A program made the translations under genes and the position numbers. 64,000 bases of DNA from CAIWHR01 sp963813415 (GTDB taxonomy: Bacteria > Pseudomonadota > Gammaproteobacteria > Burkholderiales > Casimicrobiaceae): assembly GCA_963813415.1 (NCBI GenBank), contig CAWEYW010000008.1, positions 124,001 to 188,000 on the forward strand, given 5' to 3'. Position 1 is the stretch's first letter. Each line of letters opens with the position of its first letter. This document shows positions 52,536 through 61,768 of this stretch, piece by piece. A model generated the notes under the pieces. It made no database searches. It was not told where the DNA came from and saw only the letters and a list, made by a program, of their open reading frames with translations.

Positions 52536-53801
52536 CCTGCGGACCTGGCCCGAGCCGAACACCACCCATTTGCGGCTGGTGAGACCTTCGAGCCCGACCG
52601 GTCCGCGCGCGTGGAGCTTGTTCGTGGAGATGCCGATTTCTGCACCAAGCCCGTATTCGAAGCCATCGGCGAAGCGCGTCGACGCGTTCACCATGACCGA
52701 GCTGGAATCGACCTCGCGCAGGAAGCGCATCGCGTGTTCGTGGCTGTTCGTCACGATCGCGTCGGTGTGCTGCGAGCCGTAGCGCGCGATGTGGTCCATC
52801 GCGGCGTCCAGGCTGTCCACCACGCGCACGGCGAGGATCGGCGCCAGGTACTCGGTGTACCAGTCGTCCTCGGTCGCCTCCTTCATATCCGCCACGAGCG
52901 CGCGTGCCCGCGCGTCGCCGCGGAGCTCGACGCCCTTGTCGCGATAGATCCGGCAGAGTGGCGGCAGCACCGCCGCCGCGATGCCCGCGTGCACCAGCAG
53001 CGTCTCCATGGTGTTGCACGGCGAATAGCGCTGCGTCTTGGCGTTGTCCGCGATGCGGATCGCCATGTCGACGTCGGCGCTCTCGTCGACGAACACATGG
53101 CAGACGCCATCGAGATGCTTCAGCACCGGCACCTTCGCCTCGCGCGCGACGCGCTCGATCAGGCTCTTGCCGCCGCGCGGCACGATCACGTCCACGTACC
53201 GCTCCATGGCGACGAGGTGCCCAACGGCCGCGCGGTCCGTCGTCGCGACGAGCTGCACGCCCGTTTCCGGCAATCCCGCATGGCGCAAGCCGGCGTGCAT
53301 GCATGCGGCGATCGCGTGATTGCTCCGGATGGCTTCCGAGCCGCCGCGCAGGATCGTCGCGTTGCCGGACTTGAGGCACAGCCCTGCGGCATCCGCAGTG
53401 ACGTTGGGGCGGGATTCGTAGATGATGCCGACCACGCCGAGGGGCACGCGCATCAGTCCGACCTGGATGCCCGACGGACGAAAGCGGAGATCGCTCATCT
53501 CGCCGACCGGATCGGGCAGGGCGGCGATCTCCTCCAGGCCCTGCGCCATGGCCGCGATGCTTTTGGCCGAGAGCGCGAGGCGGTCGAGGAATGCCGGATC
53601 GTGCCCCGCGGTGCGTGCGGCGGCCAGGTCGTCGGCGTTGGCCTGCACGATCTTCGCCTCACCGGCGCGAATCGCGGCGGCCGCTGCATTCAGAGCCGCA
53701 TTCTTGTCGGCGGTGCCGGCGCGCGCGAGCGCACGAGCGGCAGCGCGGGCTGCTTCGCCCACGCCCTGCATGTACGCGGCAATGTCGACGGGCACGTTCA
53801 T
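52533..53801 (-). CDS. proA: Gamma-glutamyl phosphate reductase
   Basis: This encodes 422 residues. It is the second step of proline synthesis, reducing glutamyl-5-phosphate with NADPH. Aldehyde-dehydrogenase-like landmarks include the catalytic Cys262 in RYSPCNTMETLLVHAG and the substrate segment NVTADAAGLCLKSGNATILRGG near 135. The C-terminus is LTSRKWVVFGSGQVRR, shorter than some relatives, and its stop codon comes from the inverted repeat element at 52533-52535. The start ATG at 53801 gives a normal N-terminus. Confidence 0.96.
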   Translation of the reverse strand: MNVPVDIAAYMQGVGEAARAAARALARAGTADKNAALNAAAAAIRAGEAKIVQANADDLAAARTAGHDPAFLDRLALSAKSIAAMAQGLEEIAALPDPVGEMSDLRFRPSGIQVGLMRVPLGVVGIIYESRPNVTADAAGLCLKSGNATILRGGSEAIRSNHAIAACMHAGLRHAGLPETGVQLVATTDRAAVGHLVAMERYVDVIVPRGGKSLIERVAREAKVPVLKHLDGVCHVFVDESADVDMAIRIADNAKTQRYSPCNTMETLLVHAGIAAAVLPPLCRIYRDKGVELRGDARARALVADMKEATEDDWYTEYLAPILAVRVVDSLDAAMDHIARYGSQHTDAIVTNSHEHAMRFLREVDSSSVMVNASTRFADGFEYGLGAEIGISTNKLHARGPVGLEGLTSRKWVVFGSGQVRR

Positions 53802-53876
53802 GCCCTCATTTTACCTTGCTGCCGGTGCCGCGCTCCCGCTTTCAGGCTACATCGCGCCCATCCTGCAGCGAGGGCG

Positions 53877-54563
53877 TCAGGCTTGCACTGGCCGCTTCCC
53901 GGTCCGTATCGTGCGCACTCCTCCCGTGTCGCCAACCAGAATGATGTCCGCGCCGCGCCGGGCGAAGAGGCCCACGGTGACTACGCCGGTGATCTGGTTG
54001 ATGCGCGATTCCAGCGCGGCCGGGTCGGCAATGTCGAGGCCGTGGACATCGAGGATCAGGTTCCCGTTGTCGGTGGTGAAGCCCATGCGCCATTCCGGGT
54101 GCCCGCCCAGCACCACCAGCTCGCGGGCAACGTAGCTTCGCGCCATCGGGATCACCTCCACCGGCAAGGCAAAGGCGCCGAGTTTGCGCACGAGCTTCGA
54201 GGCGTCGACGATGCAAACGAACCGGCGGGCTACCGCGGCCACGATCTTCTCGCGGGTGAGGGCGCCTCCGCCGCCCTTGATCATCGCGCCTTCTTCGGTG
54301 ACCTCGTCGGCCCCGTCGACATACACCGGCAGGTCCGCGACATCGTTGAGCTCCTCCACGATGATGCCGTGGCTCTTCAGGCGCTCGGCCGTCTTCACCG
54401 AGCTTGCCACGGCGCCGCGGATGCGCGACTTGATTTTCGCGAGCTCGTCGATGAAGAGATTGGCGGTCGAGCCGGTGCCGACACCGATGATGCCATCGTA
54501 GTCGACGTACTTGACGGCTTCGCGCGCCACCGCCTGCTTCAGTGTGTCCTGGGGTGTGGCCAT
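53877..54563 (-). CDS. rpiA: Ribose-5-phosphate isomerase A
   Basis: This encodes 228 residues. The family motifs are all present: IIGVGTGSTANLFIDELA near 25-42, VYVDGADEVTEEGAMIKGGGGALTREKI near 80-107 with the catalytic Asp and Glu, and KLGAFALPVEVIPMA near 128. It interconverts ribose-5-phosphate and ribulose-5-phosphate in the pentose phosphate pathway. It lies 75 bases before proA on the same strand. Confidence 0.96.
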   Translation of the reverse strand: MATPQDTLKQAVAREAVKYVDYDGIIGVGTGSTANLFIDELAKIKSRIRGAVASSVKTAERLKSHGIIVEELNDVADLPVYVDGADEVTEEGAMIKGGGGALTREKIVAAVARRFVCIVDASKLVRKLGAFALPVEVIPMARSYVARELVVLGGHPEWRMGFTTDNGNLILDVHGLDIADPAALESRINQITGVVTVGLFARRGADIILVGDTGGVRTIRTGKRPVQA

Positions 54564-54913
54564 GACCTCGGGTCCGTTGCGTGGCTACCGCAACAGTACC
54601 GCAGGCCAGGCGGCCCGGCCACTGCTCGGCGCGCATGGGAGCCTCCGCTTTGCACATGGAGGGGAACGACTTGCCCCGTATTCATGCAATCGAAAACGCG
54701 CTTCAAAAGCCGACATCCGGTATGCCCGGATCAGCCGACACACCGCGCACGCCGCTGGACGTACCACCTTGCCGCGGTGCGAAAAGGCGTGAAGGTATCG
54801 CTGCCGGCCGGCTTAACCGCGCCAGCCGGCTGGAAGGTAAGATGTTCCGAGCCTGCGCGCGAGCCGCGTTGCATGAGGCAGTCGTCCCGCGAACCGGGTG
54901 TAAACCGTCGTCC
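54564..54913. other. Intergenic region upstream of the ECF/kinase pair
   Basis: These 350 bases separate the divergent rpiA and sigma genes. They hold a stem-loop (CCGGCT with AGCCGG around TAACCGCGCC) near 54810-54833 and a GGGTGTAA segment just before the sigma start. An in-frame extension of the sigma gene upstream to 54581 is open but does not look coding. I see no tRNA or repeat. Confidence 0.45.
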
Positions 54914-55480
54914 ATGAGTGCAGACCGGCAGCTCGCCACGATCGAGAATCTCGTCCGCGCCGCGGAAAGCGGGGCCCGCAGCGACAGTGGCGCGCTGTTC
55001 GCCGAGCTTTATCGCGAGCTGCACCGGCTTGCGGCGAGCCAGCTGCGGCGCAATCCGGGGTCGAGCCTCGGGGCGACGACCCTGCTGCACGAGGTGTATC
55101 TCGGCATCTCCGCGCATCAACCCGATTTTCCCGACCGTGCGCGGTTTTTCGCCTATGCGGCGCGCGCCATGCGGGGACTGGTGATCGACTACGCGCGCGA
55201 GCGGCACGCCCAGAAGCGCGGCGGCGAGTACCATCTCACGGCGCTCGACACCACTGTGGCAGAGAAGGTCGCGGATTCCGGTGACATGGATCGGCTTGGC
55301 GACGCACTCGCGGAGCTGGAGCGGATCGACCCGCCGCTTGCCGAGCTCGTCGACCTGAAGTTCTTCTGCGGCTTCACGTTCGGCGACATCGCTGCGCAGC
55401 GGGCCGTTTCCGAGCGCACCGTGCAGCGCGACTGGCAGAAGGCGCGCCTGCTGCTGCGTCACGTGCTGGTGGACGACTGA
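54914..55480 (+). CDS. ECF-type sigma factor of the kinase-associated group
   Basis: This encodes 188 residues from the ATG at 54914. Region 2 (about 25-95) contains SSLGATTLLHEVYLGISAHQP and FFAYAARAMRGLVIDYARERH, and region 4 (about 125-185) contains LKFFCGFTFGDIAAQRAVSERTVQRDWQKARLL. The ATTLLHEVYL text is typical of the Sig-70_X6 / ECF43-like group found beside Ser/Thr kinases. In the Vibrio example EcfP, the acidic region 2.2 motif is missing and phosphorylation by PknT restores activity; a similar mechanism is possible here. The kinase gene starts 49 bases after its stop. Confidence 0.92.
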   Translation: MSADRQLATIENLVRAAESGARSDSGALFAELYRELHRLAASQLRRNPGSSLGATTLLHEVYLGISAHQPDFPDRARFFAYAARAMRGLVIDYARERHAQKRGGEYHLTALDTTVAEKVADSGDMDRLGDALAELERIDPPLAELVDLKFFCGFTFGDIAAQRAVSERTVQRDWQKARLLLRHVLVDD

Positions 55481-55529
55481 CGGCACACGCCTGCGTGGAC
55501 GGCCGTCCGGCGCGGCATCCTTTCGAGCC

Positions 55530-58284
55530 ATGGAGGCCGACGTGAAGAACATCGACCCCGCACTCTGGAGCACTCTCAGCCCGCTGCTGGATGAGCTGCT
55601 CGACATGGACACGTCGCAGCGCGCGAGCCGGATGGAAGCGCTCCGCACGCAGGACGCTGCCCTCGCGGATGCACTGCACGATCTTCTCGGCCACGCCGAC
55701 GCGGCCGACCGGGAAGCGTTCCTGGCCGGGGGCGCCTTTGCGCTGAACCAGGAAGCGTCCCTGGCGGGCCAGCGCATCGGGGCCTACACGCTGCAGCACC
55801 TCATCGGTGAAGGCGGCATGGGGACGGTGTGGCTCGCGCAGCGCAGCGATGGACACTTCGAGGGTGCTGCCGCCGTCAAGCTGCTCAACCTCGCGCTGGT
55901 CGGGCGCGGCGGCGGGGAGCGGTTCGCGCGCGAGGGCCGCATCCTCGGCCGCCTGACCCACCCGAACATCGCACGCCTGCTGGATGCGGGTGTGACCGCC
56001 GGTGGACAGCCCTATCTCGTGCTCGAGTATGTCGAAGGTGTGGCGCTGGACACCTATTGCGATGCGGCGCGCCTCGGCACGCGGCAGCGCATCGCGTTGC
56101 TGCTCGCGGTGATGGATGCCGTGTCGCACGCGCACCGCAACCTCGTCCTGCACCGTGATCTCAAGCCCTCCAACATCCTCGTCAGCGCAGAGGGTGATGT
56201 AAAGCTGCTCGACTTCGGCATTGCAAAGCTGCTGCTGGATGCGGATGGGCCCGGCGGCGCCACCGAGCTCACCGAGCTCGCGGGTCGGGCTTTCACGCCT
56301 GAGTATGCCTCCCCCGAGCAGGTGGAGGGCACGGCCGTCACGACCGCGACGGACGTGTACGCACTCGGCGTGCTCCTGTACACGCTGCTCGCGGGACGTC
56401 ATCCCACCGCGCAGGACACCGACAACGCCATCGATCGGCTCCGGGCCGTCACGGAGCGCGCGCCGCCGCGGTTGTCGACGATGGTCCCGCAAAGCGCGGA
56501 TGCCGTCGCGCAACAGCGGGCGACGACCCCGGCGCATCTCTCGCGAGAGCTCCGCGGCGATCTGGAGACGATCGTCGGCAAGGCACTCAAGAAGGCGCTC
56601 ACCGAACGCTACGCAACGGTGGACGCCTTTGCCGACGACCTGCGCCACTATCTTCGCGGCGAGCCCGTGACAGCGCGGCCGGACACTTTCGCCTACCGGA
56701 CGGCGAGGTTCGTGCACCGCAATCGCGTGGCGGTTTCCCTCGTCACCTTTGCGCTGGTCGCGCTGGTCGGCGGGCTGTTCGGGACGATCTCGCAGGCGCA
56801 GCGGGCCACGCGCGCAGCGCAGGATGCCTCCGCGCAGCGCGATTTCGCCTTGCGGCAGCTCGCCCGCCGCGATGCCCTCAACGATCTCAACACGCTGCTG
56901 CTGACGGATGCGGTGCATGCCGGCAAGCCGCTGCGGGTCGGCGACCTGCTGGCGAGGGCCGAAAGGATGGTCGACCGCCAGCGCGGCCCGGTCGACTCCG
57001 CGCGCATCGACACGCTGGTCGCCATCGGCAACGACTACAAGTTCATGGATCAGGACGACAAGGCCCGCGCGCTGCTCGAGCGCGCGTACGCAGCGTCCAG
57101 ATCCCAGGACGACCCGTCGGCGCGCGCTGCGGCGGGCTGCGCCTACGGCTCCCTGGTCGGCGGCTACGAGCCCGCGCGCGGGATGGCACTGCTGCGCCAA
57201 GCGCTCGCGGAGCTGCCGAGCGATCGCGTGTTCGACCTCGAGCGGCTGGTGTGTTACCAGAAACTGAGCGAGATGGCGCGCAACCACGATGACGCGGCGC
57301 TGGCCCTCGCCTCGGCGGAAGCGGCAAGCCGCCTGGTCGACGAGCTGCCGTTCCCGTCGCCCAACTGGCGCGTGCGGGTGCTGATGGCCCGCGCCGAGTC
57401 CTATCGCATCGGCGGCCAGAATCAGAAGGCCGTCCAGGACTTCGCGGCTGCCGAGCAACAGCTGATCGCTCTTGGCCGGGAGGAGACCGAAACGGCGACC
57501 ACGCTCTACAACAACTGGGCACTCAGCCTGTATTTCCTGGGCCGGCCGCTCGAAGCCGAAGCGCTTCTCCACCGCGGAATACGCAACAGCGGCGGCGACG
57601 GGGCGACCGACGTTTCCCCGATGCTGCTTCTGAACCATGCCCGCACCCTGCAGCGCCTTGGCCACCCTGCCGAAGCGGCCAGGCTGGCGGATACGGCCTA
57701 CGCGCAGGCGAAGGCCGCCGGCGACGGCATCATCGTCAACCAGGCGCTGCTCCTGCGCGCCGTGGTGTATCGCGATCTCGGTGCACTCGACAAGAGCGGG
57801 GCGATCCTCGCGGAAGCCGAGCCGCGCTTTCGGCGCATGCTGCCGGAGCGTCACCAGGCGTTTGCGAGCCTCGCCTCGACATGGTCGCTGCTCGCGCAGG
57901 CCCGCGGCGATTACGCCACGGCGCTCGCCAAGTCGGACGAAGCGCTGCTTCTCGCCAGGGGCGAGCAGTCGAGCGAACTGCATCTCGCGCGACTCTTGCG
58001 GCTGCGTGCGGAGCTCGATATCGCGATGCAGCGAGCGGCCGACGCCCACGCGCACGCCACCGAGGCGCTCGAGCTGGAGAAGAAGTTCATCACCCCCGGC
58101 ATGCCATCGGCCGATCTCGGCGAGGCGTACCTGACCTTCGGACGCGCGGCTCGCCTGCGCCGTGACTTGCCGGCTGCGCGTGCCGCGTTCACGTCCGCGG
58201 CGGACGCAGCTGCGCCCGACCCTCGGCCCCGATCACCACGACACCCGCGACGCCGAGCAGGCGCTCGCCGCGCTGGGCCCCTAG
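55530..58284 (+). CDS. Ser/Thr protein kinase with C-terminal TPR-like repeats, carrying a frameshift near its end
   Basis: This would encode about 917 residues. The kinase domain spans about 85-375: glycine loop LIGEGGMGTV at 91-100, Lys117 in AAVKLL, catalytic Asp210 in HRDLKPSN, DFG at 228-230 and YASPEQVEG. A transmembrane helix lies near 396-418, then about 480 residues of helical TPR-like repeats, probably periplasmic. At 58209 an extra G shifts the frame: without it the protein ends ALRPTLGPDHHDTRDAEQAL-AALGP at the TAG 58282-58284. As written, the kinase frame stays open into the cytochrome gene. It likely phosphorylates the sigma factor upstream. Confidence 0.85.
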
Positions 58285-58421
58285 CCCGCAACAGCACCCC
58301 GGGGCAGACCCACCGTTCGGCGGCTGGCTTCATCGAGATGTCGCTTTGCGGAGGCCGATTTCGATTTATCGGTGAATGCGCCGAATGCGACGCCGGTCGC
58401 ACGGCAAGCCGGGAGAACGGA

Positions 58422-59849
58422 ATGAAAGCGCTGCGCGTCATGATGACTGGCTGCATGGTCGCCTCGGCCTTGCTGACCCCGTCGCGGGTCATCGCCGCCG
58501 ACGACGACGACGGCGGCGACATGCTCGTCTTCCGCGATGCCTCCGGCAAGGTGGGCACCTTCAACGTCAACGGGCCCATCGATCTGCGCAATCCGTTCTT
58601 CCAGAAGCTCGGCACCAACGGCCGCAGCTGCGACACGTGCCACCGGCCCGCGCAGGGTTGGTCGATCACGCCGGCGAGCGTCCGGCAGCGCTTCGACGCA
58701 ACCCAGGGCAAGGACCCGATCTTCCGCCTCAACGATGGCGCCAATGCACCGGATGCCGACGTGTCGACGCTCGCTGCACGGAGAGCGGCATACAGCATGC
58801 TGCTGAGCAAAGGCCTCATCCGCGTGGGGATAGGCATCCCGGCGAATGCCGAGTTCGAGCTGGTGGAAGCCGACGACCCGTACGGCCACGCATCGGCGGC
58901 CGAATTGTCGCTCTTCCGCCGGCCGCTGCCCTCAGCCAACCTGCGCTATCTGAGCACCGTGATGTGGGACGGGCGGGAAACGTTCACCGATCCGGCTTCC
59001 ACCGATTGCATTCGCGGGACGACGACATGCTTTGCCTCCGTGCGCTTCAATCTCGCCGACCAGGCCAACGGCGCGACGATGGGACACGCGCAGGGCGCCG
59101 TGCCTCTGACGCAGGCGCAGCGGCAGGCGATCGTGGATTTCGAGATGGGCCTCTTCGTCGCGCAGGTATACGACGACGGCGCGAAGCGGCTGTCGGCGCA
59201 TGGCGCCAAGGGCGGACCGCAGCCCCTGGCGACGGGCCCGACGTATTTCGGGATCAACGATGTCGTGTTCGGCGATTATGTCAACGGCGCGCCGTTCAAT
59301 CCGGTCGTGTTCAACCTGTACGACGCGTGGTCGGGAGCGCCATCCGGCCGTGGCGACGACAGCAGGACCCTCGATGCGCGCAATGCGGTGGCACGCGGGC
59401 AGGCGCTGTTCAACAGCAAGCCGATTCGCATCACCGGAGTGAAGGGCCTGAACGACGATCTCAACGTGCCGGTGCTCAATGGCACGTGCACGACGTGTCA
59501 CGACACGCCCGGTGGTGGCAATCACTCGATTCCCGCGCCGCTCGACATCGGGATCGCGGATGCTGCGCGGGCGACGCCCGACATGCCGCTGTACGTGCTG
59601 AAAAACAAGGTCACGAGTGAGTCGGTCGCGACGACGGACCCCGGCCGCGCGCTGATCACCGGCAAATGGAAGGACATCGGGCGCTTCAAGGGGCCGGTGC
59701 TGCGTGCACTCGCCGCGCGGCCGCCGTATTTCCACAACGGCGCGGCAGCCGATCTTGCCGCCGTGGTCGATTTCTACAACACGCGGTTCGCGATCGGGTT
59801 GACGCCGGCGGAGCGGCAGGACCTCGTGGCATTCCTGCGCACTCTGTGA
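58422..59849 (+). CDS. Di-heme c-type cytochrome, MauG/cytochrome-c-peroxidase-like
   Basis: This encodes 475 residues from the ATG at 58422 with a GGGAGA ribosome-binding site. A signal peptide (VMMTGCMVASALLTPSRVIA) sends it to the periplasm. Two heme c sites are visible, C70-x-x-C73-H74 and C356-x-x-C359-H360. The ending PYFHNGAAADLAAVVDFYN and LTPAERQDLVAFLRTL matches cytochrome c peroxidase-family C-termini. It differs from classic peroxidases in spacing, so the reaction is open (peroxidase or another di-heme oxidase). It shares the reading frame of the frameshifted kinase, which makes the two look fused. Confidence 0.87.
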   Translation: MKALRVMMTGCMVASALLTPSRVIAADDDDGGDMLVFRDASGKVGTFNVNGPIDLRNPFFQKLGTNGRSCDTCHRPAQGWSITPASVRQRFDATQGKDPIFRLNDGANAPDADVSTLAARRAAYSMLLSKGLIRVGIGIPANAEFELVEADDPYGHASAAELSLFRRPLPSANLRYLSTVMWDGRETFTDPASTDCIRGTTTCFASVRFNLADQANGATMGHAQGAVPLTQAQRQAIVDFEMGLFVAQVYDDGAKRLSAHGAKGGPQPLATGPTYFGINDVVFGDYVNGAPFNPVVFNLYDAWSGAPSGRGDDSRTLDARNAVARGQALFNSKPIRITGVKGLNDDLNVPVLNGTCTTCHDTPGGGNHSIPAPLDIGIADAARATPDMPLYVLKNKVTSESVATTDPGRALITGKWKDIGRFKGPVLRALAARPPYFHNGAAADLAAVVDFYNTRFAIGLTPAERQDLVAFLRTL

Positions 59850-59886
59850 CGGCCGCGCCCGGTCCGACCGGGCACGCAGGGCGCGT

Positions 59887-61704
59887 CTACTTCCTGCGCG
59901 GCGGCGGCAGATCGGTGCACACGCCTTCGAACGCTTCCGCCCCGAGGCCGACCGATTCGGAGAGCGTCGGATGCGGGTGGATGGTGCGGCCGATGTCGGT
60001 GGCGTCGGCGCCCATCTCGATCGCGAGCGCGAGCTCGCTGATGAGCTCGCCTGCGTTGGTGCCGACGATGCCGGCACCGACGATGCGATGCGTGTCGGCA
60101 TCGAACAGCAGTTTCGTGAAACCCTCGTCGCGGCCGTTGGCGATCGCACGGCCCAGCGCCGACCATGGATACAGGCCCTTGCCGAGCTTGGTGCCCTGCG
60201 CCTTCGCTTCGTCTTCGGTCATGCCGACCCAGGCAATCTCGGGATCGGTGTAGGCCACCGACGGCACCACGCGCGCATCGAAGTGCGACTTCTGGCCGGC
60301 GGCTGCTTCCGCCGCGACGTGCCCCTCGTGGGTGGCCTTGTGGGCGAGCATCGGCTGGCCCGCGACGTCGCCGATGGCGAAAATGTGCGGGACGTTCGTG
60401 CGCATCTGCGAGTCCACGCGGATGAAGCCACGCTCGTCGACGACGACTCCGGCACGGTCGGCGCCGATCTTGCGCCCATTCGGACTGCGGCCGACCGCGA
60501 CCAGCACGGCGTCGTAGGGTTGCGGGCCGTCGGGCGCCTGTTCGCCCTCGAAGCGCACGTGTACTGCGTCCGGGCGAGCCTCCACCGCAACGGTCTTCGT
60601 CTTCAGCATCACGCGATCGAAGCGCGGCTTGTTGACCTTATCCCACGCGCGTACGAGATCGCGATCGGCGCCGGGCATGAGGCCGTCGAGCATCTCGACC
60701 ACTTCGAGACGCGTGCCGAGCGTTGAATACACGGTAGCCATCTCGAGGCCGATGATGCCGCCGCCGATCACCAGCATCCGCTTCGGGACGCTGCGCAACA
60801 GGAGCGCACCGGTGGAATCGACGATGCGCGGATCGTCCGGAATGAACGGCAGGCGCACCGCCTGCGAACCGGCAGCGATGATCGCCTTGTCGAAGCGCAC
60901 GACCTTGCGTGCGCCGGTCTTGTCCTGCCCGGCGCCCTCCGTGAGCTCGACCGCGAGATGGTGCGCGTCGAGGAAGGAGCCGTAGCCGCGCACCACGTCG
61001 ACCTTGCGGGTCTTCGCCATCCCGGCAACGCCACGAACCAGCTTGCCGACGACCTGTTCCTTCCACGCACGGAGCTTGTCGAGGTCCACCGCGGGTGGAG
61101 CGAAGCCGATGCCGTGCGCGGCCAGTGCCTTCGCCTCGTCCATGACGGCAGCGACGTGCAGGAGAGCTTTCGACGGAATGCAGCCGACGTTGAGACATAC
61201 GCCGCCGAGCGTCGCGTAGCGCTCGACCAGCACCGTCTTCATGCCGAGGTCGGCGGCGCGAAACGCCGCGGCATACCCACCGGGCCCGGCGCCGAGCACG
61301 AGCATCTCGCATTCCACGTCGACGCTGCCGTCATAGCTCCCCGCAGGTGAGGACGCGGGCACGGGCGCGACCGGAGCGGCAGTGGCCGGAGCCGCGGGAG
61401 CCGGTGCGACGGCAGGTGCCGCGGCGCCCTTGGCCGGTGCCGGGGCCGGACTCGATGCCGATGCCTCAATGTCGAGCAGGAGCAGCACACTGCCTTCGGA
61501 CACCTTGTCGCCGACCTTGACCCGGATGTCGCGCACGGTGCCACCCGCGGGAGCCGGCACGTCCATGGTGGCCTTGTCCGATTCGAGCGTGACGAGCGAA
61601 TCCTCCCTTTGCACCGTGTCGCCGGGTTTCACCAGCACCTCGATCACCGGCACGTCCTTGAAGTCGCCGATGTCGGGCACCTTCACTTCGATCGCTTCGC
61701 TCAC
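59887..61704 (-). CDS. lpdA: Dihydrolipoyl dehydrogenase (E3) with an N-terminal lipoyl domain
   Basis: This encodes 605 residues. An N-terminal lipoyl domain (1-80) carries the lipoate Lys44 in ESDKATMDVP, then an Ala/Pro linker leads into the flavoprotein. FAD-binding text is LGAGPGGYAAAFRAADLG. The redox disulphide is Cys170/Cys175 in GGVCLNVGCIPSK, and the C-terminal interface domain holds HPHPTLSESVGLGAEAF with the base His. It reoxidises lipoyl groups of pyruvate dehydrogenase with NAD+. The lipoyl-bearing E3 is typical of betaproteobacteria. It is last in the aceE-aceF-lpdA operon. Confidence 0.97.
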   Translation of the reverse strand: MSEAIEVKVPDIGDFKDVPVIEVLVKPGDTVQREDSLVTLESDKATMDVPAPAGGTVRDIRVKVGDKVSEGSVLLLLDIEASASSPAPAPAKGAAAPAVAPAPAAPATAAPVAPVPASSPAGSYDGSVDVECEMLVLGAGPGGYAAAFRAADLGMKTVLVERYATLGGVCLNVGCIPSKALLHVAAVMDEAKALAAHGIGFAPPAVDLDKLRAWKEQVVGKLVRGVAGMAKTRKVDVVRGYGSFLDAHHLAVELTEGAGQDKTGARKVVRFDKAIIAAGSQAVRLPFIPDDPRIVDSTGALLLRSVPKRMLVIGGGIIGLEMATVYSTLGTRLEVVEMLDGLMPGADRDLVRAWDKVNKPRFDRVMLKTKTVAVEARPDAVHVRFEGEQAPDGPQPYDAVLVAVGRSPNGRKIGADRAGVVVDERGFIRVDSQMRTNVPHIFAIGDVAGQPMLAHKATHEGHVAAEAAAGQKSHFDARVVPSVAYTDPEIAWVGMTEDEAKAQGTKLGKGLYPWSALGRAIANGRDEGFTKLLFDADTHRIVGAGIVGTNAGELISELALAIEMGADATDIGRTIHPHPTLSESVGLGAEAFEGVCTDLPPPRRK

Positions 61705-61768
61705 GTCGGATCTCGCTTTGTTGTCGACAGGCCGGATGCTTTCGTCGCAGGAACGCGAACCGCGCCGG

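Noticed and set aside
55530..59849. A single 1439-residue kinase-cytochrome fusion protein
   Set aside because: The kinase ends normally at 58284 if one base is removed at 58209, and the cytochrome has its own ribosome-binding site and signal peptide at 58411-58485. The joint segment between them is Arg/Pro/Ser-rich and non-conserved.
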